Source of the DNA: Streptomyces lomondensis
GTDB taxonomy: Bacteria; Actinomycetota; Actinomycetes; Streptomycetales; Streptomycetaceae
Reading direction: 5' to 3'
Assembly: GCF_014651035.1 (NCBI RefSeq)
Contig: NZ_BMWC01000011.1
Span: forward strand, 124,001-188,000
DNA: 64,000 nucleotides
Shown: one piece after another, positions 17,233-27,897 of the stretch
Position numbering within the stretch: position 1 is the first letter of the stretch
Layout of the letters: each line of letters begins with the position of its first letter
Notes under the pieces: model-generated
The model's database searches: none
What the model saw: only the letters and a program-made list of their open reading frames with translations
What the model was told of the DNA's origin: nothing
Made by a program: the position numbers and the translations under genes

Positions 17233-18945
17233 TCAGCCCAGCAAGCCGCCCACCAGGCCGGGGCGGCCGGTGGAGGAGGAGCCGCCGTCACCCGAGCCGC
17301 CGGTCGAGCCGGTGCCGCCCGTCGCCGTGCCGCCGGAGGTGGGGCCGGACGTGGTGCTGGGGGCCTGGCCCGCCGGGGAGGACTGCTGGGGCGGGGCCTG
17401 GCCCGCGCTGCCCTGCGTCTGGCTGGGGGAGCCGCCGGTGACGGTGCCCGCGTCCCGGGTGGCGCCCGGCGTGGTCGTGCTGCCCGCGCTGGGGCTGGCC
17501 GAGCCGGCCGTGGCGCCCTGGGTGGGCGAGGTGGAGGCCGACGGGGTCCGCTTGTCCCGGCGCTCGCCGGGCTCCTCCGGGAGCGGGGAGCCGGGCAGTT
17601 CGTTGCGCGGGGCCTCGCCGGGGCCCGGGACGACGACCCGGTCGGCGTCGCGGACGGCGCCGCCGAGCAGCGAGCCGACGAGCAGGGTGAGGCCGGTGGC
17701 GATGGCCGTGACGAGGGCGCCCCGGCGCAGCACGTAGCGACGCAGGTCCCAGATGTCGGCGCGGGGGCCGAGGCGGCGCCAGGCGCTGCCGGCGAGGCGG
17801 CCGTCGACGGAGTAGACGGGGGCGCCCGCGATGATCAGCGGCGACCAGGCGGCGAGGTAGATGATGTCGGGCGTCTCGTAGACGGGGACGCTCTTCCAGC
17901 TGACGGTGACCAGCAGCGCGGCCGAGAGCAGGGCACCGAAGGCGGCGGCGACGCGCTGCCAGCAGCCCAGGACCGTCAGGACGCCGACGATGACCTGCGC
18001 GAAGGCGATGACCAGGCCGGACCCGACCGGGTGCTCCAGGGCGAACTGGCGCAGGGGCTCGGCGACTTCCCAGGGGTGCAGGGTGTTGAGCCACTTGACC
18101 ATGGAGCCGCGCTTGCCGCCGTCGAAGTAGACGGGGTCGCACAGCTTGCCCATGCCGGCGTAGATGGAGATGAAGCCGAGGAAGACGCGCAGCGGGAGCA
18201 GGACGACGCCGAGGTTCATCCGGCGGCCCGGGTAGTAGGCGTGCCGCGCCGGGTCGTCGCCGTGCCGCCTGACGGGCCGTTCGGTCTCGTCCGCCTCGGC
18301 GGCGAGGTCCTCGAACCGCCCGTCCGCGTAGGCGGGTTCGTCGTAGGCGCTGCCGACGGTGCGCATGGGGGGCAGCAGCCGGGTGCCGTCCGCCGGGTCG
18401 TGGGTGCGCTGGGGGCCGACGACAGGGGTCTCGACGGTCTGGGTGAGGTCGTCCTCGTAACCGTCGCTCCCGTAGCCGTCACCCTCGTAGCCGCCGCTGT
18501 AGCCGGCGCCCTGGTAGCCGGGGTTGTCGTAGCCCGGGCCCACGCGGTCGATGACCTGGGTGGCTCCCGTGTCGGAGGCGGGCTCGTCGGCGTGCCGGAC
18601 GCTCTCGTGCCGCACGGCCTGGAGGAGGCGGTGGGCGCCGGTGTCGTCGGGCGCGGATCTGCCGCTCCAGACGACGGGCCGGCGGCGGGCGGTGGCCCCG
18701 TCCGCCTCGCCCCCGGCGACGATGGGGATGCGGGCGGTGTCCTCGGTGGCGGTCAGATGCCGTGCGACCCGGGGGGACTGGACGCGACGCGTCGATACGC
18801 CCAACTGCACGCGGAAACTCGCGTGATTGACGATGACCTGCGCCGGGTCGCTCGGCACCTTCACCATGCTCAGCGCGGGAGCGTCGTCGAGTCCCGACGA
18901 GCGGTCCCCCGTGGGTGTGCGGGGTGTTCTGGTGTCCACACTCAT
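17233..18945 (-). CDS. DoxX-family membrane protein with long polar N- and C-terminal regions
   Basis: 570 residues. The first 240 are soluble, with a Tyr/Gly/Asp-rich low-complexity patch (GYxGxGY repeats, about 140-165). The DoxX domain follows (about 245-430): LGVVLLPLRVFLGFISIYAGMGKL, an amphipathic region, then helices VIAFAQVIVGVLTVLG, AAFGALLSAALLVTVSW and IIYLAAWSPLIIAGA. Another membrane segment (ALVTAIATGLTLLVGSLLGG) precedes a Ser/Thr/Pro/Gly-rich extracellular tail. DoxX proteins are linked to thiol/redox and oxidative-stress complexes, but this one's role is unknown. Confidence 0.87.
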   Translation of the reverse strand: MSVDTRTPRTPTGDRSSGLDDAPALSMVKVPSDPAQVIVNHASFRVQLGVSTRRVQSPRVARHLTATEDTARIPIVAGGEADGATARRRPVVWSGRSAPDDTGAHRLLQAVRHESVRHADEPASDTGATQVIDRVGPGYDNPGYQGAGYSGGYEGDGYGSDGYEDDLTQTVETPVVGPQRTHDPADGTRLLPPMRTVGSAYDEPAYADGRFEDLAAEADETERPVRRHGDDPARHAYYPGRRMNLGVVLLPLRVFLGFISIYAGMGKLCDPVYFDGGKRGSMVKWLNTLHPWEVAEPLRQFALEHPVGSGLVIAFAQVIVGVLTVLGCWQRVAAAFGALLSAALLVTVSWKSVPVYETPDIIYLAAWSPLIIAGAPVYSVDGRLAGSAWRRLGPRADIWDLRRYVLRRGALVTAIATGLTLLVGSLLGGAVRDADRVVVPGPGEAPRNELPGSPLPEEPGERRDKRTPSASTSPTQGATAGSASPSAGSTTTPGATRDAGTVTGGSPSQTQGSAGQAPPQQSSPAGQAPSTTSGPTSGGTATGGTGSTGGSGDGGSSSTGRPGLVGGLLG

Positions 18946-19074
18946 CTAACCGAGTGACGTCGGGATAGGACACTGCTTTGACCCGCCGGATCTGTCCGGA
19001 CCCCGTCAAGCTTGTCCTCGTCGCCCCGATGACCCCGGAATTACCCCGTACGGGTGAAGTGTTCGGACGTCTGT

Positions 19075-20016
19075 TCAGGCGCGCCTGCGGGCCGCCTCGT
19101 ACAGCACGATCCCCGCCGCCACACCGGCGTTGAGCGACTCGGCGCCGCCCGGCATCGGGATCCGCACCCGGAAGTCACAGGTCTCCCCGACCAGCCGGGA
19201 CAGTCCCTTGCCCTCGCTGCCGACGACGATCGCGACGGGGCCCTCCAGGGCGTCCAGCTCGGTGAGTTCGACGTCCCCGTCGGCCGCCAGACCGACGACC
19301 ACGACGCCGGCCTTCTTGTACGCCTCCAGCGCGCGCGTCAGGTTGGTGGCGCGGGCGACGGGCGTCCGGGCGGCCGTGCCCGCGGACGTCTTCCAGGCAC
19401 CGGCCGTCATCCCGGCGGCCCGCCGCTCGGGTACGACGACGCCGTGCCCGCCGAAGGCGGAGACGGACCGGACGACCGCGCCGAGGTTGCGCGGGTCGGT
19501 CACGCCGTCGAGCGCGACGATCAGCGGGTCCTCCCCCGCGTCGGCGGCGGCGTCGAGAAGGTCCTCGGGGTGGGCGTACTCGTACGGCGGGACCTGGAGC
19601 ACCAGGCCCTGGTGGTTGAGCCCGTTGGTCATCCGGTCGAGCTCGGGGCGGGGGGCCTCCATGAGGTTGATCCCGCCGCGCTCGGCGGCGAGTTGCAGGG
19701 CCTCGCGCACACGCTCGTCGTTGTCGATGAACTGCTGGACGTACAGCGTGGAGGCGGGCACGCCCTCGCGCAGCGCCTCGTAGACCGGGTTGCGGCCCAC
19801 GACCAGCTCGGAGGTGGACTTGCCGCCGCGGCCCCGGGGCGCGGGGCGGCGGGCTGTCTGCCGCGCCTTGGCACTGGCGACACGGTTCTTCTTGTGTCCC
19901 TTGCGCATCTCGGCGGGCGGGGTGGGGCCCTTGCCCTCCAGGCCCTTGCGCCGCTGGCCGCCACTGCCGACCTGCGCGCCCTTCTTGCCGGACATGCGGC
20001 GGTTGTTGGCTGCCAT
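19075..20016 (-). CDS. rlmB: 23S rRNA (guanosine-2'-O)-methyltransferase RlmB (SpoU/TrmH family)
   Basis: 313 residues. A basic low-complexity N-terminal extension (1-65, rich in Lys/Arg/Gly) precedes the substrate-binding domain (GRNPVYEALREG) and the SPOUT catalytic domain with motif 1 LDGVTDPRNLGAVVRS, motif 2 VVGSEGKGLSRL and motif 3 IPMPGGAESLNAGVAAGIVLYE that form the AdoMet trefoil knot. It 2'-O-methylates a guanosine in 23S rRNA. Downstream of cysS in the same direction; in many actinomycetes this gene follows cysS. Confidence 0.94.
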   Translation of the reverse strand: MAANNRRMSGKKGAQVGSGGQRRKGLEGKGPTPPAEMRKGHKKNRVASAKARQTARRPAPRGRGGKSTSELVVGRNPVYEALREGVPASTLYVQQFIDNDERVREALQLAAERGGINLMEAPRPELDRMTNGLNHQGLVLQVPPYEYAHPEDLLDAAADAGEDPLIVALDGVTDPRNLGAVVRSVSAFGGHGVVVPERRAAGMTAGAWKTSAGTAARTPVARATNLTRALEAYKKAGVVVVGLAADGDVELTELDALEGPVAIVVGSEGKGLSRLVGETCDFRVRIPMPGGAESLNAGVAAGIVLYEAARRRA

Positions 20017-20124
20017 GACCTACCTGTCTCTGCTGTCGCCGTGAGGCGGTGAAGTGCGTACGTCTATGAAGTGTGCCGCCCGGAGGCCCGAGCGGCACAA
20101 TCGATCTTCGGATCGGGGTCGGGG

Positions 20125-21522
<1,398 letters not shown>

Positions 21523-21527
21523 GGTTC

Positions 21528-22058
21528 CTAGGGTAGTGGGCCCCGGGGGGTGGGTGCGGCCGGTCGGCCCACCGGCACGACCAAGGCCGTCGCCACCGCC
21601 ATGAGGCCCTCCTCGCGGCCCGGGAAGCCCAGGCCGTCCGTCGTCGCGCCCGACACGGAAACCGGTGCTCCGGCCGCCTCCGACAGCAGCTTCTGCGCCT
21701 CGTCCCGACGCTTGCCGATCTTCGGGCGGGGACCCACCACCTGTACGGCGATGTTGCCGATCCGGAAGCCGGCCTCGCGGACGATCCGGGCGGCCTCGGT
21801 CAGGAGGGTCACGCCGGACGCGCCCGACCACTCGGGGCGGCCCGTGCCGAAGTGCTGTCCGAGGTCGCCGAGGCCCGCCGCTGAGAAGAGGGCGTTGCAC
21901 GCGGCGTGCGCGACGACGTCCGCGTCGGAGTGACCCGCCAGCCCGGGCCCCTCGCCCTCCCACTTCAGGCCGGCGCACCACAGCTCGCGGCCCTCCTCGA
22001 AGGCGTGGATGTCCGTGCCGATGCCGACCTGGGGCAGGGGGATCTCGTCAGAAGCCAT
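21528..22058 (-). CDS. ispF: 2-C-methyl-D-erythritol 2,4-cyclodiphosphate synthase
   Basis: 176 residues. Metal ligands Asp16 and His18 in GTDIHAF, GLAGHSDADVVAHA motif, and ATTDGLGFPGREEG near the C-terminus. It closes the cyclodiphosphate in the non-mevalonate (MEP) isoprenoid pathway. The start overlaps the 3' end of ispD by 11 bp, and cysS begins 5 bp after its stop, so the three are cotranscribed. Confidence 0.96.
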   Translation of the reverse strand: MASDEIPLPQVGIGTDIHAFEEGRELWCAGLKWEGEGPGLAGHSDADVVAHAACNALFSAAGLGDLGQHFGTGRPEWSGASGVTLLTEAARIVREAGFRIGNIAVQVVGPRPKIGKRRDEAQKLLSEAAGAPVSVSGATTDGLGFPGREEGLMAVATALVVPVGRPAAPTPRGPLP

Positions 22059-22812
22059 CGTTGAGCCTCCTGCGGGCCAGGACCGCCTCCGCGAGGACCA
22101 GGTCCAGGGGGCGGGTGACCTTGAAGGCCTCCTCGTGCCCGGGGACGGCGACGACCGTGAGGCCGAGTTGCTCGACCATGCCGGCGTCGTCGGTGACCTC
22201 GCCGGTCACCGTCTCGTGCGCCCGGACGAGCGTGGCCCGGTCGAAGCCCTGCGGCGTCTGCACCGCCCGCAGCAGCGCGCGCTCCGGCGTGGCGACGACC
22301 GGCTCCGGCTCACCGGGCGTCGCGGCGGGCTCGACCTGCTTGACGGTGTCGGCGAGCGGCAGCGCCGGGACCACGGCCGGGGCGCCTTCGCGTACGGCCT
22401 CGATCACCGCGTCGACCGTGTCCACCGGGACCAGCGGCCGGGCCGCGTCGTGCACCAGCACGATGTCGTAGCCGGGCGGCAGGGCGTCGAGGCCGAGCTT
22501 CACGGACTCCTGGCGGGTCTGCCCGCCCGGTACGACGAGGAAGTCGGTCCGCTCGGGCAGCGCGTGCGCGTCGAGCAGCGACTTGACCTCGGCGGCGCCG
22601 TCCGGCGGGGCCACGACCACGACCAGCGAGACGGCGCGGGAGGCGGCCATCGCGCGGACCGCGTGGATGAGCATGGGGGTGCCGCCCAGCGCGCGGAGCG
22701 CCTTGGGGGCGCCCGGGCCGAGCCGTACACCCCGGCCGGCGGCCGGGATCACGGCCGCCGTACGGGCCGCCGCGGGGGTGGCCGGCGGTGAGGGACGCGA
22801 ATCGTCAGACAT
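22048..22812 (-). CDS. ispD: 2-C-methyl-D-erythritol 4-phosphate cytidylyltransferase
   Basis: 254 residues. Nucleotide loop AAVIPAAGRGVRLGPGAPKAL, VHDAARPLVP motif, TPQGF motif and TDDAGMVEQLG. It forms CDP-methylerythritol from MEP and CTP, the step two reactions before IspF. Downstream of carD and overlapping ispF. Confidence 0.96.
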   Translation of the reverse strand: MSDDSRPSPPATPAAARTAAVIPAAGRGVRLGPGAPKALRALGGTPMLIHAVRAMAASRAVSLVVVVAPPDGAAEVKSLLDAHALPERTDFLVVPGGQTRQESVKLGLDALPPGYDIVLVHDAARPLVPVDTVDAVIEAVREGAPAVVPALPLADTVKQVEPAATPGEPEPVVATPERALLRAVQTPQGFDRATLVRAHETVTGEVTDDAGMVEQLGLTVVAVPGHEEAFKVTRPLDLVLAEAVLARRRLNDGF

Positions 22813-23098
22813 CGGTTCCTGTCAGGTTTGTGTGCTGGCCTGGCGTGGGTATGGCCTGGAGGAGTGCCGGGCGCGACGCGCTCGACCGGACCCTTCCGTG
22901 ACGCTGGTCGAGCCGGCTGCCCGGGCCCGGCACGCCAGGCAACCGGGTCGTGAGTGATAACACATCCCGGGCGGACGGCGCATCGGCGTCCGAGTGTGAA
23001 CATGCCGCAGCGCCCGGCGACAGAAGATATGTCATCGGGCACCGCGGCATTTCGATGTGCAGGCGCTTGAAAAGCAGTGCTGAGCGACCGGCCTCGCC
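22813..23098. other. carD-ispD intergenic region
   Basis: 286 bp between carD and ispD, without a gene. A short hairpin (CTCGCCTC 23093-23100 with GAGGCGAG 23103-23110) overlaps the carD stop codon. No clear promoter motif was recognised. Confidence 0.35.
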
Positions 23099-23581
23099 TC
23101 AGGAGGCGAGAACCTCGTCGAGCAGGGCCTCGGCCTTGTCCTCGTTGGTGTTCTCCGCGAGGGCGAGCTCGCTCACCAGGATCTGGCGGGCCTTGGCGAG
23201 CATGCGCTTCTCTCCGGCGGAGAGTCCGCGCTCGCGCTCACGACGCCACAGGTCACGCACCACTTCCGCGACCTTGATGACATCGCCCGAGGCGAGCTTC
23301 TCCAGGTTTGCCTTGTATCGACGGGACCAGTTCGTGGGCTCCTCGGCGTACGGCGCGCGCAGCACCTCGAAGACCCGGTCCAGCCCGTCCTGACCGACCA
23401 CATCACGCACGCCGACGAACTCCGCATTGTCCGCTGGCACACGTACCGTCAGGTCACCCTGGGCGACCTTCAGCACCAAGTAGGTCTTGTCCACGCCTTT
23501 GATCTGGCGAGTTTCGATAGCCTCGATCAGCGCGGCCCCGTGATGGGGATAGACCACGGTGTCGCCAACCTTGAACGTCAT
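23099..23581 (-). CDS. carD: CarD-family RNA polymerase-binding transcription factor
   Basis: 160 residues. N-terminal RNA-polymerase-interaction domain with the Tudor-like opening FKVGDTVVYPHHGAALIEAI, basic segment with the conserved WSRRYKANLEKL, and helical C-terminal DNA-binding domain (DLWRRERERGLSAGEKRMLAKARQILVSELA). CarD stabilises open complexes at housekeeping promoters, notably rRNA. AAGGGG lies upstream of the ATG. The stop codon lies in a hairpin. Confidence 0.96.
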   Translation of the reverse strand: MTFKVGDTVVYPHHGAALIEAIETRQIKGVDKTYLVLKVAQGDLTVRVPADNAEFVGVRDVVGQDGLDRVFEVLRAPYAEEPTNWSRRYKANLEKLASGDVIKVAEVVRDLWRRERERGLSAGEKRMLAKARQILVSELALAENTNEDKAEALLDEVLAS

Positions 23582-24202
23582 GTGACAGGTACCCCTTCCG
23601 TGGCTATCCAGGGTAACACGGAAACTGCGGGTTCTGAATGGCGTTTTCGCAGGTCAGGGCATATCTCGGGGCTTGACAAGTCCAACCGGAACGTGCTTCG
23701 GACAGGGAGTGGAAGAAGGTATTCGCAGGTCGGAGCGGCTCTCCGGGGTGAGCGAAACGCGTACGTTACACGCATCCGGACCCCCCTCCAGATGGCCGAA
23801 CATCCCCATATGTCCGCTTCCAAGTGATCGACTTCCGCTACTCCGTTCGGCGGCCCGAGCCGGGTTCCGGTCGAATCCGGAATTGATCACGAGGCCCCCG
23901 GGTGTGCCGCGGGTGATCAATTCCCGGGCCGTCGCGCATTCCTTCACGGAAAATTTGCCCTGCTGCCCGGACTCTTATGTGAATGCCGGACGAGCACCTC
24001 GCCAATGTGACGCAGGAGTCACATGTGACAGCTGAGTCAGTCGTGGCTGACGAGACGAGCGGCTTGTGGCCTACGCGGGATCCGAGGTGCCGGGGGGTCG
24101 GGTGCGGCCGGGCGGGAACGGCTCGGTAACCTAAGGCCCGCTGACAGACACTTAGGGCGGCTTTATCGGCCGCTCCGCTCGAGTCAAGGAGTTGCCGCCG
24201 CC
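23582..24202. other. carD / lipoprotein divergent intergenic region
   Basis: About 620 bp with no convincing gene; short frames here have neither codon bias nor ribosome sites. It must contain the promoters of carD (minus) and of the lipoprotein (plus). TTACCCT near 23617 on the minus strand is a possible -10 for carD, and AAGGAG at 24186-24191 is the ribosome site of the lipoprotein gene. Confidence 0.4.
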
Positions 24203-24889
24203 GTGAGCAGCAGCCTTCGACGCGGCGTCCTCGCCGCGGCCGCCATCGCGTTCTCCGTTGCCTCGCTCGCCGCGTGCGGTGCCGGCAACAACGCGCAGAC
24301 CCTCCAGATCCAGCCGGACCACGCGGCGACGAGCGTCGGCAACATCAAGATCCAGAACGCGATCGTGATCACGCAGCCCGACCGCGAGTCGACCGGCCCG
24401 GCCGCGATCTCCGCGACCTTCTTCAACTCCGGCAGCACCGCCGAGACGCTGGAGTCCATCACCCTGCCCGGCACGGGCAAGACCGCCGAGCTCAAGCCCG
24501 CCAAGGGCGGCAGCCTGAGCATCCCGGCCGGCGGCTCGCTGATCCTGGGCGGCAAGGACAACGCCACCGCCCTGCTGCCGAGCAGCCGCGAGGCCGTCCA
24601 GGACGGCAACGCCCAGCGGGTCACCTTCACCTTCAGCAAGACGGGTGACGTGAGCCTGCGCGCCTTCGTCGTCCCCGCCGAGCACTACTTCGCCGAGTGG
24701 GGCCCGACCGAGGTCCCGGCCGCGCCGGGCGCCTCGGCGTCCCCGTCCGGTTCGCCGTCGGGCAGCCCCTCGGGTTCGCCGGCCGGCACCGAGAGCCCCG
24801 CCGCCGGCGAGACGCCGGGCGGCCACGAGTCGCCGGCCACGCCGACCGACGCGGCCTCCGCGAGCGCCACGGCCGGCGCCGGGCACTGA
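24203..24889 (+). CDS. Lipoprotein with possible copper-chaperone-like fold
   Basis: 228 residues. Signal peptide with lipobox LAAC (Cys about 25). A beta-rich domain (about 40-165; VGNIKIQNAIVI, ISATFFNSGSTAETLESI, VTFTFSKTGDVSLRAFV) resembles PCu(A)C/YcnI-type domains in layout, but the Met/His copper ligands are not evident. A Ser/Pro/Gly-rich tail with SPSG repeats ends the protein. Convergent with phoP across a strong bidirectional terminator. Function not established. Confidence 0.8.
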   Translation: MSSSLRRGVLAAAAIAFSVASLAACGAGNNAQTLQIQPDHAATSVGNIKIQNAIVITQPDRESTGPAAISATFFNSGSTAETLESITLPGTGKTAELKPAKGGSLSIPAGGSLILGGKDNATALLPSSREAVQDGNAQRVTFTFSKTGDVSLRAFVVPAEHYFAEWGPTEVPAAPGASASPSGSPSGSPSGSPAGTESPAAGETPGGHESPATPTDAASASATAGAGH

Positions 24890-24915
24890 GCCCCGCGGGA
24901 CGGTCGTAGCGGAAA

Positions 24916-24951
24916 AAGGGCGGGACCTCTCCTGGGAGAGGTCCCGCCCTT
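24916..24951. terminator. Bidirectional terminator between lipoprotein gene and phoP
   Basis: Perfect inverted repeat with 17-bp arms (AAGGGCGGGACCTCTCC at 24916-24932, complement at 24935-24951), flanked by A-tract on the left and TT on the right, between two convergent genes. Confidence 0.92.
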
Positions 24952-24969
24952 CGTGGTGCCGTCGCCGGT

Positions 24970-25650
24970 CTACGGCTCGAACTTGTAGCCCAGGCCGCGG
25001 ACCGTCACCAGGTAGCGCGGGGCGCCCGGGTCCGGCTCGATCTTGGCGCGCAGGCGCTTGACGTGGACGTCGAGGGTCTTGGTGTCACCGACGTAGTCGG
25101 CGCCCCAGACGCGGTCGATGAGCTGCATGCGGGTGAGCACGCGGCCGGCGTTGCGCAGCAGCATCTCCAGCAGGTCGAACTCCTTCAGCGGGAGGTCGAC
25201 CTTGGTGCCGCCGACCGTGACCACGTGGCGGTCGACGTCCATGCGGACCGGACCGGCCTCCAGGGCCGCCGGAGTGACCTCCTCCGGCTCGCCTCTGCGG
25301 CGCAGCACGGCCCGGATGCGGGCGACCAGCTCGCGCGAGGAGAACGGCTTGGTGACGTAGTCGTCGGCTCCTATCTCCAGCCCGACGACCTTGTCGATCT
25401 CGCTGTCCTTGGCGGTCACCATGATGACGGGGACGTTGGAGCGGCCGCGCAGCTGGCGGCACACCTCGGTGCCCGGCAGGCCGGGCAGCATCAGGTCGAG
25501 GAGGACGAGGTCGGCGCCGTTGCGCTCGAACTCGTCGAGTCCGTCGGGCCCGGTGGTCGCGACGGCGACCTCGAAGCCCTCCTTGCGGAGCATGTACGAC
25601 AGGGCGTCGGAGAAGGACTCCTCGTCCTCGACGACGAGCACACGGGTCAC
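24970..25650 (-). CDS. phoP: Phosphate-responsive response regulator PhoP (OmpR/RegX3 type)
   Basis: 226 residues. Receiver domain with acidic pocket Glu8-Asp9-Glu10, phosphoacceptor Asp52 and Lys101. The C-terminal winged helix (about 130-226) has recognition helix RVWGADYVGDTKTLDVHVKRLRAKI. It controls the phosphate-starvation regulon and, in Streptomyces, represses antibiotic production and cross-talks with nitrogen control. The GTG start overlaps the phoR stop (25647-25650), so the pair is coupled. Confidence 0.95.
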   Translation of the reverse strand: MTRVLVVEDEESFSDALSYMLRKEGFEVAVATTGPDGLDEFERNGADLVLLDLMLPGLPGTEVCRQLRGRSNVPVIMVTAKDSEIDKVVGLEIGADDYVTKPFSSRELVARIRAVLRRRGEPEEVTPAALEAGPVRMDVDRHVVTVGGTKVDLPLKEFDLLEMLLRNAGRVLTRMQLIDRVWGADYVGDTKTLDVHVKRLRAKIEPDPGAPRYLVTVRGLGYKFEP

Positions 25651-26939
25651 GGAAGGACCTCCGGGGCGGGAAGCGTTTCGTACGCGGTTGATTCAGGGGA
25701 TGTGGGGGTGGACCGCCCGGCCTCCTCTTCGAGGCCCGCGCCTCCTGCGCGTTCGTCTCGGGCGGGCTGCTGATGTGCGCGGTCGCGGGCCGCACCGGCC
25801 TCCGGCAGCCGCAGGGTGAAGGTGGAGCCCTGGCCTTCGGCGCTCCACACCGTGACCTCCCCGCCGTGCGAGGCGGCCACGTGCTTCACGATCGCCAGCC
25901 CCAGTCCCGTACCACCCGTGGCACGGGAGCGGGCGGGGTCGACGCGGTAGAAGCGCTCGAAGATGCGCTCCTTGTCCTTGTCGGAGATGCCGATGCCCTG
26001 GTCGGTGACGGCGATCTCGATGTGATCCGCGCCGGCCGCGGTCACCCTGCGGGCCGCTATGCCGACGCGGGTGCGGGCGGGCGAGTAGTTGACCGCGTTC
26101 TCGACGAGGTTGCCGAGCGCGGCGGCGAGCTGGCCGCGGTTGCCCCACACGTGCAGGTCGGCGGTGCCGCCCGCGGCCATGGTGATCTGTTTGGTGCCGG
26201 CCTGGTGCCGGCAGCGGTCGATGGCCTCGGCGACGAGCTCGTCGACGCGGACGGGTTCGGCGTCCTCCAGGGGGTCGTCGTTCTGCACCCGCGAGAGGTC
26301 GATGAGCTCCTGCACCAGGCTGGTGAGCCGGGTCGCCTCGATCTGCATGCGCCCGGCGAACCGCTCCACGGCCTCGGGGTCGTCGGAGGCGTCCATGACG
26401 GCCTCGGAGAGCAGGGAGAGGGCGCCGACGGGCGTCTTCAGCTCATGGCTCACGTTGGCGACGAAGTCGCGCCGGACCGCCTCGATGCGGCGGGCCTCAG
26501 TCAGGTCCTCGACGAGCAGCAGCACCAGGCGGGAGCCGAGCGGCGCGACCCGCGCGGAGACGGCCAGGGCCTCTCCGCGTCCGGTCCCGCGCCGTGGCAG
26601 GTCCAGCTCGACCTGGCGTATCTCCCCGTCGCGCCTGGTGTCGCGGGCCATCCGGAGCATCGGCTCGACGGCGAGCTTGCCGCCGCGGACCAGGCCGAGG
26701 GCGTACGCCGCCGAGCTGGCCTTGACCACCGCGTCCGCCTCGTCGAGTACGACGGCGGAGGACCTGAGGACCGACAGGACGGTGTCGACGCCCGGCGGAA
26801 GCACCGGGTCCGTGTGCAGGGAGGTACGTGTGGGGCGCTTCTGCTCGCGCTCGCTCCAGCGGAACGCCAGCATGGCGATGACGCCGGTGAGTACCCCGGC
26901 GATCGCTGCCGCTGCGGCGACCGCCGCGTTCACGTCCAT
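25647..26939 (-). CDS. phoR: Phosphate sensor histidine kinase PhoR (SenX3 type)
   Basis: 430 residues. One N-terminal membrane segment (about 6-27), a PAS-like region (50-145), HisKA with phospho-His165 in ANVSHELKTP, and HATPase_c with N box (NLVENAVNYS), G1 (DQGIGI) and G2 (GTGLGLAIVKHV). SenX3-like PhoR has little extracellular part and senses phosphate through the Pst-PhoU system. Divergent from phoU. Confidence 0.95.
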   Translation of the reverse strand: MDVNAAVAAAAAIAGVLTGVIAMLAFRWSEREQKRPTRTSLHTDPVLPPGVDTVLSVLRSSAVVLDEADAVVKASSAAYALGLVRGGKLAVEPMLRMARDTRRDGEIRQVELDLPRRGTGRGEALAVSARVAPLGSRLVLLLVEDLTEARRIEAVRRDFVANVSHELKTPVGALSLLSEAVMDASDDPEAVERFAGRMQIEATRLTSLVQELIDLSRVQNDDPLEDAEPVRVDELVAEAIDRCRHQAGTKQITMAAGGTADLHVWGNRGQLAAALGNLVENAVNYSPARTRVGIAARRVTAAGADHIEIAVTDQGIGISDKDKERIFERFYRVDPARSRATGGTGLGLAIVKHVAASHGGEVTVWSAEGQGSTFTLRLPEAGAARDRAHQQPARDERAGGAGLEEEAGRSTPTSPESTAYETLPAPEVLP

Positions 26940-27012
26940 GCACCCAGGTTAGGCATGGGTCGGGCACGGACCACAGCCGTCGGGCTGCCGGCTCGAACAC
27001 TCGTCGCCCAGA

Positions 27013-27045
27013 GTTCACCTTGGAGCCAGTATTGATTCATTTGGG
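27013..27045 (+). promoter_or_regulatory. Pho-box-like direct repeat array between phoR and phoU
   Basis: Three 11-bp units in phase: GTTCACCTTGG (27013-27023), a degenerate middle unit (27024-27034) and ATTCATTTGGG (27035-27045). Outer units match the Streptomyces PhoP direct-repeat consensus (G-G/T-TCA-YYY-R-G/C-G). The position in the divergent phoR/phoU gap agrees with known autoregulation of phoRP. Confidence 0.72.
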
Positions 27046-27184
27046 ATGCCGGAAACGGACGCGTACGGGCCGGAACGTGGGAGCGTGGGGTTCGGACCGT
27101 TGGTTATAAGACGGTCGTACCGCCGGTTTGTCGGTGGGCCCCGGCCCTTGGACCCCCGACTTGAACGCACGAGAGGGACACCTG

Positions 27185-27886
27185 ATGCGGGACGCGTACC
27201 ACGAGGAACTGGACTCGATCGGCGACGGTCTGGTGGAGATGGCCCGGCTGGTCGGGTCGGCGATCGGGCGCGCCACGACCGCCATCCTCGACTCCGACCT
27301 GAAGCTGGCCGAGAACGTCATCGAGGCCGACCAGAAGGTCGACGAACTCCAGCACGACCTGGAGGCCCGGGCGATAGCCCTGCTGGCGCGGCAGCAGCCG
27401 GTGGCGACCGACCTGCGGATCGTCGTCACGTCGCTGCGGATGTCGGCCGACCTGGAGCGCTCGGGTGACCTCGCCCAGCACGTGGCGAAGCTCGCGCGCC
27501 TGCGCTACCCGGAGCGCGGGGTCCCGAGCGACCTGCACGCCACCATTCTGGAGATGGGCCAGCTCGCCCAGCGCCTGATGGCCAAGGCCGCCGAGGTGAT
27601 CATCACCAAGGACGTCGACCTGGCGCTCCAGCTGGAGCAGGACGACGACGCGATGGACCTGCTGCACCGCACGCTCTTCCAGCACCTGATGGACGACCGC
27701 TGGAAGCACGGCATCGAGACGGCCGTGGACGTCACGCTGCTGGGCCGCTACTACGAGCGGTTCGCCGACCACGCCGTGTCGGTCGCCAAGCGGGTGGTGT
27801 ACCTGGTGACCGGCGAGCACGCGGACGAGCTCCAGACGGATGTGCAGCCGGAGATCCAGGCGGTGCCCGGGGCGGAGAGCGCCTGA
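27185..27886 (+). CDS. phoU: Phosphate signalling protein PhoU
   Basis: 233 residues forming two three-helix bundles. The E/DxxxD metal-cluster motifs characteristic of PhoU are present (KLAENVIEADQKVDELQ, DLERSGDLAQHVAK, YYERFADHAVSVAKRVVYL). PhoU transmits Pst transporter state to PhoR and keeps the regulon off in high phosphate. The ATG at 27185 follows GAGAGGGA; the in-frame upstream codons do not resemble the family. Confidence 0.95.
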   Translation: MRDAYHEELDSIGDGLVEMARLVGSAIGRATTAILDSDLKLAENVIEADQKVDELQHDLEARAIALLARQQPVATDLRIVVTSLRMSADLERSGDLAQHVAKLARLRYPERGVPSDLHATILEMGQLAQRLMAKAAEVIITKDVDLALQLEQDDDAMDLLHRTLFQHLMDDRWKHGIETAVDVTLLGRYYERFADHAVSVAKRVVYLVTGEHADELQTDVQPEIQAVPGAESA

Positions 27887-27897
27887 CCTCCGGTCGT

